Positions 36,575 through 45,453 of a DNA stretch of 64,000 nt are shown here, one piece after another (position 1 is the stretch's first letter; every line of letters starts with the position of its first letter). A model generated the notes under the pieces. It had not been told where the DNA came from. It was given only the letters and a program-made list of their open reading frames with translations, and made no database searches. The stretch is from Haloarcula vallismortis ATCC 29715 (GTDB lineage: Archaea > Halobacteriota > Halobacteria > Halobacteriales > Haloarculaceae): the NCBI RefSeq assembly GCF_000337775.1, contig NZ_AOLQ01000038.1:124001-188000 (forward strand), in the 5' to 3' direction. Position numbers and translations under genes: made by a program.

Positions 36575-38050
36575 ATGGTCGAGTTCGAACCCCGACTGTT
36601 CGACGATATTGACCCATCTGAGCGGCCGTCGCTGGGTGCCGCGCTCGTCCCAATCGCGGGAATGATCGTGTTTCTCAGTGTGGGCCTCATTGCCTTCGAT
36701 CTGGACCCGCAGTTCCCGCTGTTCTGGGGGATTGCGTTCACCGGCCTGTTCGCACGGTATCACCTCGGGCTGTCGTGGGAGGACCTGTACGACGGCATCG
36801 CCAGCAGCCTGCTCATGGGGATGCGGGTGATTCTCATCATGTTCACCGTCTACGCGCTCATCGCGTCGTGGATTCAGGCGGGCACGATTCCCAGCCTGAT
36901 GTACTTCGGTTTAGAGCTGTTCACGCCGATGGTGTTTCTCCCGGTGGCGGCGATTCTCGCTGCCATAATCTCCTTCGCCGTTGGGTCCTCGTGGACGACA
37001 GCCGGGACGCTCGGAGTGGCGCTCATCGGTATCGGTTCCGGACTGGGGATTTCGGAGCCGATGACTGCCGGCGCGATTCTCAGCGGGGCCTACACGGGAG
37101 ACAAACAATCCCCGCTTTCGGATACGACGAACCTCGCCGCCGCGGTGACGGACACGGACCTGTACGAGCACATCAACGCGATGCGGGCCGGCACGCTCGC
37201 CGCGTTCACGATTGCCGTCCTCCTGTACGCCGGCCTCGGGCTACAAGCCGCCGGGACTATTCCTGCTGACCGCGTTGCGTCCATCCAGGCAGCAATCGAG
37301 AGTACGTACGTCGTCTCGCCGCTCGTGTTTCTGCCGGTCGTTGTGACATTCGGACTTGCGCTGCGCGGCATCCCTGCACTGCCGACCCTCGGGACAGGCG
37401 TCTTCGCGGGCGTCGGAACTGCGATGCTCGTACAGGGAACCGGATTCGGCGCTGCCTGGTCTGCGGCACAGTCCGGGACAGCGCCGGAGACGGGCATGGA
37501 GCTCGTGAACGGACTCTTAGAGAGCGGCGGGCTGACCGGCGGCGCGTGGATTGTGACCATCGCGATTGCCGCGCTCGCGCTGGGCGGACTGCTTGAACGT
37601 GCTGGTGTGCTCGCGGTGCTCTCCCACCATCTCGGGCGACTCTGCCACAGCGTCGCGAGCCTGACTGGCGTGACCGCTGTGTCCGCTGTCTCGATGAATA
37701 TTCTCGCGGCGGAACAGTACGTGAGTATTGTCGTGCCGGGGATGACACTCGGGAATCTGTACAACGAACAGGGACTCAAGAGTCAGAATCTCTCCCGGGC
37801 TATCGAAGCGTCGGGAACGACCACGAGTGCGCTTATTCCGTGGAGCAGCGGCGGACTGTTCATGGCCGGAACGCTCGGCGTCCCGACGCTGGAATACGCG
37901 CCGTACTACTTCTTCGGCTTTCTCTCGCCGCTCGTGTTGCTGTTCATGGGCGTCACCGGCTGGCAGATCGTCTATGCGGACCGCGCTGACGCGGAAGATA
38001 CGGCTGCACAGTCCGGTGGTGTCGGGTCAGTGACAGCAGGCGAGGACTGA
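36575..38050 (+). CDS. nhaC: NhaC-family Na+/H+ antiporter
   Basis: A 491-residue polytopic transporter with about eleven helices. The conserved ISEPMTAGAILSGAYTGDKQSPLSDTTNLA stretch (shown here by its GAYTGDKQSPLSDTTN core) is diagnostic of NhaC and related antiporters. It would expel sodium or exchange organic ions, a fitting role in a salt-adapted cell. ATG 36575 starts the first acidic segment; an in-frame GTG lies upstream at 36491. No regulator is adjacent. Confidence 0.9.
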   Translation: MVEFEPRLFDDIDPSERPSLGAALVPIAGMIVFLSVGLIAFDLDPQFPLFWGIAFTGLFARYHLGLSWEDLYDGIASSLLMGMRVILIMFTVYALIASWIQAGTIPSLMYFGLELFTPMVFLPVAAILAAIISFAVGSSWTTAGTLGVALIGIGSGLGISEPMTAGAILSGAYTGDKQSPLSDTTNLAAAVTDTDLYEHINAMRAGTLAAFTIAVLLYAGLGLQAAGTIPADRVASIQAAIESTYVVSPLVFLPVVVTFGLALRGIPALPTLGTGVFAGVGTAMLVQGTGFGAAWSAAQSGTAPETGMELVNGLLESGGLTGGAWIVTIAIAALALGGLLERAGVLAVLSHHLGRLCHSVASLTGVTAVSAVSMNILAAEQYVSIVVPGMTLGNLYNEQGLKSQNLSRAIEASGTTTSALIPWSSGGLFMAGTLGVPTLEYAPYYFFGFLSPLVLLFMGVTGWQIVYADRADAEDTAAQSGGVGSVTAGED

Positions 38051-38100
38051 TTCGCCCAGCACCACTGACCGTGGTGGTTGGCCAGACTTTCGCGAGCGCT

Positions 38101-38122
38101 CGTGTGCGTGCGCGTGCGCGCG
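38101..38122. repeat. 22-bp perfectly alternating pyrimidine/purine tract
   Basis: Bases 38101-38122 alternate pyrimidine-purine without a break (CGTGTGCGTGCGCGTG... ending CGCGCG), the composition that most readily forms left-handed Z-DNA. It ends eight bases before a TATA-like CATAAGT (38130-38136) and lies in a short intergenic gap. Confidence 0.7.
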
Positions 38123-38157
38123 AAGCCCTCATAAGTCCGCAGCGCCTACAGTACATG

Positions 38158-39984
38158 ATGACACCACAGAAGCCATCCGCTGACGGCGAGCAGGCTGTTG
38201 ACGGTCGGGCAGCCGATGCAGGCCCGGCGGTCGACTACGAAACGGTGTCGGTACCCGCGCTGGTCGTCGGCGCTGGCGCTGCCGGGGCGCGAGTCGCTAT
38301 CGGACTTGCCGAGAACGGTGTCGAACCGCTGGTCATCGGCAAGCGCGACCACGGCGACGCCCACACGACGTGGGCGGCGGGCGGCATCAACGCCTCGCTT
38401 GGGTCGCTTGACCCCGAGGACGACTGGACCATCCACGCCGCGGATACACTGGACGAGGGGCACTTCATCAACGACCCGAAAGCGGTCGAGCTAACGGCCA
38501 AGCACATGCCCGACCGCATCCGGGAACTCGACGACTGGGGGATGCCCTTTGACCGCACCGACGACGGGAAAATCAATCAGCGGTACTTCGGCGCGCAGTC
38601 GTTCCGGCGGACCTGCTTCGTCGGCGACCGCACGGGCGAGGCGATGCTGGACACGCTCGTCGACAAGGCCCAGTCGCTCGAAATCCCCTACCGCGACAAC
38701 GTGATGATTACGCGGCTGCTCTCGGACGGCGAGCGCGTCTACGGCGCGGCCGGCTACGACATGGAGAGCGGCGAGTTCATCCTCTTCGAGTCGGACCACG
38801 TCGTCCTCGCGGCCGGGGGGTCCTCCGCGCTGTACAACCGCCATTCCTCGCGCGACGAGGAGAACAACGGCGACGGCCCGGCGCTGGCGCTCGACGCCGG
38901 CGCGTCGCTGATGGACATGGAGTTCGTCCAGTTCCACCCGACGGGGATGGTCGGCGACCGCTACGGCGAGGACTGGGATGGTCGCCTCGTCACCGAAGCG
39001 GTCCGCGGGGAAGGCGGTCGGCTGCTCAATGCCGATGGCGAGCGATTCATGGAAGAGTACTCGCCGGACCAGATGGAACTCGACGCGCGAGACGTGGTGG
39101 CCCGCGCCATCGCACAGGAGCTCCGCGAGGGCCGTGGGACCGAGAACGGCGGCGTCTATCTGGACATCTCCCACCGCGACGATGAGTACATCAAATCGCG
39201 GCTCCCGCGGATGTACGAGCGGTTCATGGACCTCGGCGTCGACATCACGGAGCAGCCGATGGAAGTCGCGCCGACCGCCCACTACTCGATGGGCGGCGTC
39301 GACATCGACTTCGAGACCGGCGAAACCGGCGTCGGTGGACTCTACGCCGTCGGCGAGACGGTCGCAGGGGTTCACGGCGCGAACCGGCTGGGCGGAAACT
39401 CCCTTGCGGAGACAGTCGCCATCGGCGCGCTCGTCGGCGACCACGTCGCGGCGCAGGTGACAGGCGACGACCGCGGCGGCGACAGCCTACCGGACGGCCA
39501 GCGTGCCATCGCCGAGCGTGAGTTCCGGTCGCTGATAGAACTGGAAGCGTCGGACGGCGACGAAACACCCGAAGGGCTCCTTGCGGACCTCGGCGACCTG
39601 CTGTGGGAGCACGCCGGCATCCTCCGCACGGAGGAGTCGATGTCGGACGGGCTGGAAAAGCTCCGGCAACTCCGTGAGCGGACGGGGGACATCGGCGTCG
39701 ACGGTGACCGCACCAGCCTATCGTTCGAACTCGCTGTCGATCTGTTCTTCAGCCTCACGGTCGCCGAGGCACTGCTGCTGAGCGCGCGCAAACGGGACGA
39801 GTCCCGCGGCGCACACTACCGCACCGACGCGCCCGACGTGGACCCGGACTGGCGGCGGAACATCCTTGCCGACCGCGGCGACACCGGACTCGAACTGACG
39901 ACCCGCGGCGTCGCTGAACCGAGCGAGGCCGTCAGCGAGGCAGTCGACGTGGGATACGAACTCGACTACCACCACCTCGAATAA
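38158..39984 (+). CDS. FAD-dependent succinate dehydrogenase/fumarate reductase/aspartate oxidase-type flavoprotein
   Basis: A 608-residue flavoprotein. FAD-binding begins with VVGAGAAGARVAIG near residue 39; HTTWAAGGINASLG, FVQFHPTGM (substrate site), HYSMGGV and GANRLGGNSLAE are the family signatures. It resembles the catalytic subunit of succinate dehydrogenase, fumarate reductase or L-aspartate oxidase. No iron-sulphur or membrane subunit and no nadA or nadC are beside it, so its physiological reaction is open. ATG 38158 was preferred to 38155 because CATAAGT is centred about 25 bases upstream. Confidence 0.85.
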   Translation: MTPQKPSADGEQAVDGRAADAGPAVDYETVSVPALVVGAGAAGARVAIGLAENGVEPLVIGKRDHGDAHTTWAAGGINASLGSLDPEDDWTIHAADTLDEGHFINDPKAVELTAKHMPDRIRELDDWGMPFDRTDDGKINQRYFGAQSFRRTCFVGDRTGEAMLDTLVDKAQSLEIPYRDNVMITRLLSDGERVYGAAGYDMESGEFILFESDHVVLAAGGSSALYNRHSSRDEENNGDGPALALDAGASLMDMEFVQFHPTGMVGDRYGEDWDGRLVTEAVRGEGGRLLNADGERFMEEYSPDQMELDARDVVARAIAQELREGRGTENGGVYLDISHRDDEYIKSRLPRMYERFMDLGVDITEQPMEVAPTAHYSMGGVDIDFETGETGVGGLYAVGETVAGVHGANRLGGNSLAETVAIGALVGDHVAAQVTGDDRGGDSLPDGQRAIAEREFRSLIELEASDGDETPEGLLADLGDLLWEHAGILRTEESMSDGLEKLRQLRERTGDIGVDGDRTSLSFELAVDLFFSLTVAEALLLSARKRDESRGAHYRTDAPDVDPDWRRNILADRGDTGLELTTRGVAEPSEAVSEAVDVGYELDYHHLE

Positions 39985-40020
39985 CGTTTCCTGTGGTGTG
40001 GTCCGGACTCGCCCGGTTTC

Positions 40021-40392
40021 TCAGTCTCGATAGGCGCAATGGAAGCCGGCGACCTGCTGATAGAAGGTCGGAATCACGTCCGTTCGGAGGTCCGCATCGG
40101 GATCGTTCGCGAACTCCCGACGCGTGAACGCCCGCGCGTCTTCGATGGCCGCTTCGACGTGGGGCGGAACGCCGGGCTCGTCGATCGTGCCGATGTAGGC
40201 CCAGATGAACGCCGCCTCCAGCGTGTCGAAGAACGCCGCGGTCGGTTCGAACGTTGGTTCGCCATCCGCCGCGATTCGGTTGTACGTCCGGCTAATGAGG
40301 ACGCTCCCGTCGTCGAGGCCGTGGTCGGCGAACGATTCCGTGGTCGTACACTCTTCATCCGTGTCGTCGTCATTCGTGGTATCACTTGACAT
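40021..40392 (-). CDS. conserved haloarchaeal protein of unknown function
   Basis: A 123-residue acidic soluble protein with a low-complexity Asp/Glu/Thr N-terminus (first 20 residues) and a helical domain holding FEPTAAFFDTLEAAFIWAY and a C-terminal TFYQQVAGFHCAYRD. I recall it as DUF5809-type but cannot verify. ATG at 40392. It is convergent with the flavoprotein gene. Confidence 0.65.
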   Translation of the reverse strand: MSSDTTNDDDTDEECTTTESFADHGLDDGSVLISRTYNRIAADGEPTFEPTAAFFDTLEAAFIWAYIGTIDEPGVPPHVEAAIEDARAFTRREFANDPDADLRTDVIPTFYQQVAGFHCAYRD

Positions 40393-40512
40393 GTCTGGAC
40401 AGACGGTAGGTAACTAAAAGTAACCATCCGGAGTGTGTCTCGATACAACACACCCCAGATACTTTTTTGAGTCACCGAGATTCAACACGGCCCCAGCCGA
40501 CAGTGTACTATT

Positions 40513-41640
40513 GTGGCACCAACTCGTCGAACCGTCCTCGCCAGCGGCGGCCCCGCACTTGGGAGCCTCACCGCCGTTTCGGGGTGTCTGGGTACCGCTG
40601 GCGACGCAGACGTGTCGTGCCCGCCGTCAGTCCCGACCGACGAGGCGCTCGGAATCGGCTTCGTCGGCGACGTGATGCTGGGTCGGAGCGTCGACGAGCG
40701 CTGGCGCGACGACCCAAACGGGCCGACGGCCGTCTGGGGGTCGATGCTCGACCGACTCCAGCCACTCGACGGGCTGGTCGTGAACCTCGAATGCTGCCTC
40801 TCGGACCGCGGCGAGCCACGACCCGGCCGTACGTTCCACTTCCGTGCGAGTCCCGGATGGGCCGTCCCCGCACTGAACCGCGCTGGCGTCTCCTGTGTGG
40901 GGCTGGCGAACAACCACCTGCTCGATTTTGGACCGGCGGCGCTTACGGACACGCCGGCGCATCTCGCCGACAGCGGCATCGCCGCAGCCGGGGCCGGCGT
41001 CGATAGAGCGACAGCATTCGAGCCAGCGTTGGTCGACATCGCGGGGCTCTCGGTCGCCGTCGTTTCGGTGACCGACCAGTCGCCGAGCTACGCGGCTGAC
41101 GATGATAACCCCGGCACGGCCTACGCCCCACTGGACCCGAACCATCCGCTGACCCGTCGCCGCGTCGGGGGCGCGCTGGCGGCGGCCCGCGACGCCGACC
41201 CAGACCTGCTCGTCGTCACCGCCCACTGGGGGCCGAACTGGGTGACGGAGCCCGACGAGACACAGCAGGCCTTCGCTCGCTGGCTGGTGGACAACGGGGC
41301 CGACGTAGTTCACGGCCACAGCGCCCACGTCATCCAGGGCATTGAGGTGTATCGCGGTCGCCCTATCATGTACGACACCGGCAACTTCGTCGACGACTAC
41401 GCGATCAAGGACGGCTACCGCAACGACCGGAGCTTCCTGTTCGAACTCCGAGTCGAGAACGGACGGCTGGCCGCGCTCGAACTCACGCCGGTCGAGAACG
41501 CGTACACCGAGGTCAGACGCGCCGACGGAGCGGAGGCGGAGTGGCTCCGAGAAACACTGCGAGCGCGCTCTCGGCCCTTCGGAACGGCTATCGAGCGTGA
41601 CGGACTGGGGCTTCGAGTGCCGCTGACGTGTCAGCAGTAG
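40513..41640 (+). CDS. CapA-family metallophosphatase-like protein
   Basis: A 375-residue exported protein with a Tat-like TRRTVLASGG start and a lipobox (SGCLG). The domain is the CapA/poly-gamma-glutamate capsule type: GDVMLGR, VNLECCLS, GLANNHLLDFG, VTAHWGPNW and HGHSAHVIQG are the conserved metallophosphatase blocks, with Asp, Asn and His metal ligands visible. It ends near residue 375 without a membrane anchor. Whether it helps make a polyglutamate or other surface polymer is an inference, since no capB/capC is nearby. GTG start. Confidence 0.85.
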   Translation: MAPTRRTVLASGGPALGSLTAVSGCLGTAGDADVSCPPSVPTDEALGIGFVGDVMLGRSVDERWRDDPNGPTAVWGSMLDRLQPLDGLVVNLECCLSDRGEPRPGRTFHFRASPGWAVPALNRAGVSCVGLANNHLLDFGPAALTDTPAHLADSGIAAAGAGVDRATAFEPALVDIAGLSVAVVSVTDQSPSYAADDDNPGTAYAPLDPNHPLTRRRVGGALAAARDADPDLLVVTAHWGPNWVTEPDETQQAFARWLVDNGADVVHGHSAHVIQGIEVYRGRPIMYDTGNFVDDYAIKDGYRNDRSFLFELRVENGRLAALELTPVENAYTEVRRADGAEAEWLRETLRARSRPFGTAIERDGLGLRVPLTCQQ

Positions 41641-41681
41641 CAGCCGCCGTGTGTTCTTGCAGACCGCCACGATTTCGGCCG

Positions 41682-42401
41682 CTACTCGTCGACTGCCGCA
41701 ACCGTCGCCATGATTTCGTCTACTAGCCGTGGGTTGTAGGTCCAGAGGCCCCGAAACGGGCCATCTTCCGTTTCCTCGGCGACGAGCGCGCACTTGTTCT
41801 GGTCGTCCCCGGCGGCGTCGAACGCCAGCAGCCACACCTGTTCGAGAGCCTCGTCCGTGAGCGGATGGAACGTGATTCCGGATATCGTCGGCGGCTCCCA
41901 GTCGGCCCGTCCGTACACATGGATGTCGAGGGCCGTGTCGCGGGCAAGCGTCTCGTACCGATTGCGCTGAGAGCGGAAAATCGACAGCGACTGGAAGCTC
42001 ACTCGAAGGGTCCCCTCTCCGACTCGGTAGGCTCTATCCTCGAACTCGTGGGACGTTGCGAGCAGCTGTGCCGGCGTGAGCGATGACAGAAGCGTGTTCG
42101 CAAGCGCCGAGGAGAGAAGCTGCCTGCTCGGATCACTGTCAGGCGGTCCGCTGTCTGTGGAGCCCACTGTCGGTTTGCACAGGAACGCCTGCAGCGCGGT
42201 GAGCGGGATGGTCCCGGCGAACACACCGTCTCGACGGACGACCACAAACGCATCTTGCTCGCCGGTCGGGAGCTTTCGCCACGTGGCATCGATGCCCTGG
42301 TTTGCCAGACGCTCAACCACAGCCGTCGCTTCGGACGGGCCGTACACAGTCATCGCTACCTCCGCGCTCTCGAAGCGTCGGAGAAGCGTGCTGACTGTCA
42401 T
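41682..42401 (-). CDS. DICT-domain sensory protein
   Basis: A 239-residue protein with a DICT-type sensory domain, known in haloarchaea and cyanobacteria and proposed to bind a light or small-molecule signal. An N-terminal module (VVERLANQGIDATWRKLPTGEQ, then VVVRRDGVFAGTIPL) precedes the DICT core (ALANTLLSSL, LATSHEFEDRAYRVG, YGRADWEPP) and ends FRGLWTYNPRLVDEIM. It follows the HTH gene upstream by ten bases on the same strand, so the two probably form a sensor-regulator operon. Confidence 0.8.
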   Translation of the reverse strand: MTVSTLLRRFESAEVAMTVYGPSEATAVVERLANQGIDATWRKLPTGEQDAFVVVRRDGVFAGTIPLTALQAFLCKPTVGSTDSGPPDSDPSRQLLSSALANTLLSSLTPAQLLATSHEFEDRAYRVGEGTLRVSFQSLSIFRSQRNRYETLARDTALDIHVYGRADWEPPTISGITFHPLTDEALEQVWLLAFDAAGDDQNKCALVAEETEDGPFRGLWTYNPRLVDEIMATVAAVDE

Positions 42402-42411
42402 CGGCCGCTCG

Positions 42412-42783
42412 TCAGTCCCCGTAATCTATCTCAAGATCGATTATCGTTGCAAGAACCTGGGTCGTTGACGGCGGCAGCGGTGCCAGCGTCGCAGTCTGCT
42501 GAGCAACATCGTAGCGAACAATGCCAGCGTCGTCGAGAACGGGAAGGTGCCGGTGGTGGAGCGCAGTGCGGGTATCGTCCCAGTTGTCGGCATCGGTGGC
42601 GCGCCCACGCGCCCTGGTCCAGCCTTCGACCACATCGGTGAGGTCCGTGAGTGTGGCCGAATCGTGTTCGGCGAGGTAGGTGTATATCATCCGTCGAGGC
42701 TCGGCTGCCAGCGCGCGTAACAGCGTATCGAGTCGCTCGGACGAGAGTTCCGGCGTCTCTGCAGGCTGTTCGTACTGGTTCAT
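42412..42783 (-). CDS. DUF7344-type winged-helix regulator
   Basis: A 123-residue winged-helix protein with RLDTLLRALAAEPRRMIYTYL as the first helices and LTDLTDVVEGWTRARG before a recognition region. The DUF7344-type regulators usually lie next to sensory proteins in haloarchaea, as here. TATTAATA at 42807-42814 is 27 bases before ATG 42783, indicating a leaderless transcript; the upstream TTG extension is therefore unlikely. Confidence 0.85.
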   Translation of the reverse strand: MNQYEQPAETPELSSERLDTLLRALAAEPRRMIYTYLAEHDSATLTDLTDVVEGWTRARGRATDADNWDDTRTALHHRHLPVLDDAGIVRYDVAQQTATLAPLPPSTTQVLATIIDLEIDYGD

Positions 42784-42806
42784 ACTACTCAATTATCCAC
42801 TCTCAG

Positions 42807-42814
42807 TATTAATA
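42807..42814 (-). promoter_or_regulatory. TATA box of the HTH/DICT operon
   Basis: A palindromic TATTAATA whose centre lies about 27 bases upstream of ATG 42783. Confidence 0.6.
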
Positions 42815-42880
42815 TCATTTGTCGAGAACTAGTCACAGATGTGACGGAATCCATTTACGTGTCAGCGCCGTCTAAATCGT

Positions 42881-43492
42881 ATGAACTACGAGTCCGCCCT
42901 ACAGCGTGCGTACGACGTGCTACCAGACCAGCCTCGGGAAGCCGGTGAACGGCTCTCGATTCCGGACCCCGAAGGCCAGACCGACGGGGCATTCACACGC
43001 CTGACAAACTTGGAAGCAATCGCTGACGCCGTCTCGCGGGACGCCCAGCACCTCCACCGGGCCATCCAGCGCGAGTTCGGGACCAACGGCCAGTTTGACG
43101 GCGGCGAAGCCCGCTACAACGGCTCGTTCGACACCGCTGACTTCGGAGCCGCCATCGACGCGTACGTCGCCGAGTACGTCACCTGTTCCGAGTGTGGCCT
43201 GCCCGACACCGTCCTCAAAAACGAGGACGGCGTCGACATGCTGCGCTGTCAGGCCTGTGGTGCGTTCCGCCCGGTCGCCAAGGGCGCGAGTTCGAACACG
43301 CAGCAGGATCGACCGACGCTCGAAGAGGGTGAGACATACGAGGTCAAGATCACCGGCACCGGCCGCGAGGGCGACGGTGTCGCCGAAAAGGGGAAGTACA
43401 CCATCTTCGTCTCCGGCGCACGCGAAGGACAGGTCGTCGAGGCCTACATCGAGAGCATCAGCGGTACGCTGGCGTTCGGTCGCGTCGCCTGA
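42881..43492 (+). CDS. translation initiation factor 2 beta-like protein with C-terminal TRAM domain
   Basis: A 203-residue protein of the aIF2-beta/aIF5 family. Residues about 10-100 hold the N-terminal IF2-beta domain, then a zinc ribbon with CSECG and CQACG, and a C-terminal TRAM domain (EGETYEVKITGTGREGDGVAE region). aIF2-beta is part of the factor that brings initiator tRNA to the ribosome. The fused TRAM domain binds RNA and could give this paralogue a separate role. CATTTACG at 42852-42859 is a weak TATA box about 26 bases upstream. Confidence 0.88.
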   Translation: MNYESALQRAYDVLPDQPREAGERLSIPDPEGQTDGAFTRLTNLEAIADAVSRDAQHLHRAIQREFGTNGQFDGGEARYNGSFDTADFGAAIDAYVAEYVTCSECGLPDTVLKNEDGVDMLRCQACGAFRPVAKGASSNTQQDRPTLEEGETYEVKITGTGREGDGVAEKGKYTIFVSGAREGQVVEAYIESISGTLAFGRVA

Positions 43493-43526
43493 AGGCTGTT
43501 TTCCGCCGTATACCTGCGTTTCTCGT

Positions 43527-44453
43527 TTATTCCCAGAGATCCGTCGAGAGATACCGTTCGCCGGTGTCCGGCAGGACGACGACGACAGTTTCTTCGGGAT
43601 TCTCGGCAGCGTACTCCGTCGCCGCGTGCAGCGCCGCGCCCGATGAGATGCCGACCATAATCCCTTCCTCGCTGGCAAGGCGATGGGACGCCTCCATCGA
43701 TTCCGCCTTGCTCGCGGTCCGCACTTCGTCGACGAGGTCGCGCCGAAGGATGTCCGGAACGAAACCGGGACCGATACCCTGAATGTCGTGACTGTCCGGG
43801 TCATCCGCCGAAAGCAGTTTGGACTGGTCCGGTTCAACGGCGACGGAGGTGAGGTCCGCGCCGACCTCCTCTTCGATGTACTCCGAGATGCCGGTAATCG
43901 TCCCGCCGGTCCCGACACCGGCGACGACGGCGTCTACGTCGCCGTCGGTGTCCGCCCAGATTTCCGGGCCGGTCGTTTCGCGGTGGGCCCGCGGGTTCGC
44001 CTTGTTCTCGAACTGCCGGGCGCGGACGGTGCCGGGTGCGTCCGCGAGTTCGTTCGCGCGCTCGATTGCGCCGCTCATACCGCCGTCGGCCGGCGTGAGT
44101 TCGAGCTCCGCCCCGAGTCCCGACAACAACTGCCGGCGCTCCTCGCTCATCGATTCGGGCATCGTCAGCACGCAGTCGTACCCCCGTGCGGCACAGACAG
44201 CGGCCAGCCCGATGCCGGTGTTGCCGCTGGTCGCTTCCACAACCGTCCCGTTGTCGGGGAGGTCACCGGACTCGGCGGCCGCCTCGACCATGTACAGCGC
44301 GATGCGGTCCTTGACCGAGTAGGGGTTTGCCGCTTCGATCTTGCCGAGTAGATTGTCCGCGAAGCTGTCGAGACAAACCAGCGGCGTGTCACCGATGAGC
44401 TCAGTCACGCTGGCTGCGACAGTGCCGTCGTCTCGCTGTGCGTACGACTGCAT
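43527..44453 (-). CDS. cysK: cysteine synthase
   Basis: Makes cysteine from O-acetylserine and sulphide with pyridoxal phosphate. In the 308-residue fold-type II protein, the Schiff-base Lys lies in NPYSVKDRIAL (near residue 47), TSGNTG binds the substrate carboxylate, and GTGGTITG binds the PLP phosphate. The start MQSYAQ at 44453 was chosen because the upstream 21-codon extension is atypical. Whether it prefers O-acetylserine or O-phosphoserine is not visible. Confidence 0.92.
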   Translation of the reverse strand: MQSYAQRDDGTVAASVTELIGDTPLVCLDSFADNLLGKIEAANPYSVKDRIALYMVEAAAESGDLPDNGTVVEATSGNTGIGLAAVCAARGYDCVLTMPESMSEERRQLLSGLGAELELTPADGGMSGAIERANELADAPGTVRARQFENKANPRAHRETTGPEIWADTDGDVDAVVAGVGTGGTITGISEYIEEEVGADLTSVAVEPDQSKLLSADDPDSHDIQGIGPGFVPDILRRDLVDEVRTASKAESMEASHRLASEEGIMVGISSGAALHAATEYAAENPEETVVVVLPDTGERYLSTDLWE

Positions 44454-44542
44454 ACATCGGGAAAAGACGAGTGGTCCCCCTAACGGAGTACCCAGAATAC
44501 TGCGGGTCGAATACATTCACTCGGTTCCGAGTCTCCAGAAGC

Positions 44543-44548
44543 TTATAT
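44543..44548 (+). promoter_or_regulatory. TATA box of the 41-residue gene
   Basis: TTATAT, centred 28 bases before the ATG at 44573, consistent with a leaderless small mRNA. Confidence 0.55.
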
Positions 44549-44572
44549 TGTCTCCGTACGAGCGTTCCAGTA

Positions 44573-44698
44573 ATGCCCGAGATTACCGTCTCTGAGGGCC
44601 TGTACCGCCAGCTATCCGCCGCCGAAAACCAGGTCGACGAAGATACGCTCTGGAAGATGCTGCACCAGTTCAAGCGACAACACGCCGCCAGCGAGTAA
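44573..44698 (+). CDS. very small conserved-type haloarchaeal protein
   Basis: A 41-residue protein (begins MPEITVSEGLYRQL, ends QHAASE) with a beta strand and two helices, reminiscent of ribbon-helix-helix or antitoxin-like small proteins (SEGLYRQLSAAE). A TATA box at the right distance supports expression. No toxin gene is adjacent. The function is unknown. Confidence 0.6.
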   Translation: MPEITVSEGLYRQLSAAENQVDEDTLWKMLHQFKRQHAASE

Positions 44699-44717
44699 CG
44701 CCGCGGCACAGTCGTCG

Positions 44718-45419
44718 TTATTTGACCGGCTCGACCAACTCCGGCGAGTCGTTGGCAGGGCTGTTGACCGCTGACGAAACCGGATAGGTCTGCATCGGTC
44801 CGTCGTACGGATCGAGCAGTGCAGTCGCGTCATCGGCGTTCCCGCGTAGCCACGTCGACTCCTCCGACGGGTCGAGGATGACGGCCATCCGATGATGGAG
44901 GTCGGCGACGGCGTCGTTCGGTTCGGTCGTCACAATCGTGAATGACTCGATGACCTCGTCCTCTCCGCCCGAATCGCCGCCGCTCCCGCCGAACTCCCCC
45001 AGCCCGGTCTGGCGCTGTGGCGGCTCCCACCGCTCGTACAGCCCTGCCATCGCGAACAGGTCGTCGTCCGGCAGGGCCACGCGGTACGGCTGCTTGCCGT
45101 CGCTCGTTTCGACCCACTCGTAGAACCCGTCAGCCGGGACCAGACAGCGCCGGGACTCGTATGCCTCGGCGAACGAGCGTTTCTCGGTCAGGGTCTCGGC
45201 GCGGGCGTTGATGTGGCCGTGGTCCGTGCGGTTGTCAGCCCAGGACGGGATCAGCCCCCACTCCATCCGCTGGATTGTGCCGGACGACTCGTCGGTGATG
45301 ACCGGCAGGTTCTGACTTGGAGCGGCGTTGTATCGCGATTCGTAGGCGAAGGCGAACTTGGCGTCGAACCGCGCCTCGATGTCTTCGCGGGGTGAAAACA
45401 GACTGTAGCGGCCACACAT
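44718..45419 (-). CDS. SOS-response-associated peptidase, YedK/HMCES family
   Basis: A 233-residue member of the family that crosslinks to abasic sites in single-stranded DNA. It begins MCGRYS; the Cys becomes residue 1 after Met removal and forms a thiazolidine with the abasic sugar. Conserved segments are RYNAAPSQ, WGLIPSW, NARAET, RCLVPADGFYEW and, near the end, LHHRMAVIL with the catalytic His. A Gly/Ser/Asp-rich insertion lies at about residues 139-154. The stop lies close to a small gene on the other strand. Confidence 0.92.
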   Translation of the reverse strand: MCGRYSLFSPREDIEARFDAKFAFAYESRYNAAPSQNLPVITDESSGTIQRMEWGLIPSWADNRTDHGHINARAETLTEKRSFAEAYESRRCLVPADGFYEWVETSDGKQPYRVALPDDDLFAMAGLYERWEPPQRQTGLGEFGGSGGDSGGEDEVIESFTIVTTEPNDAVADLHHRMAVILDPSEESTWLRGNADDATALLDPYDGPMQTYPVSSAVNSPANDSPELVEPVK

Positions 45420-45453
45420 AGCCTCCGTTTGTCGTCGCCGGTGGATAAATCCA

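Noticed and set aside
42784-42792. In-frame TTG extension upstream of the HTH gene
   Set aside because: The TATA box places the transcript start at the ATG, so the TTG would not be transcribed.
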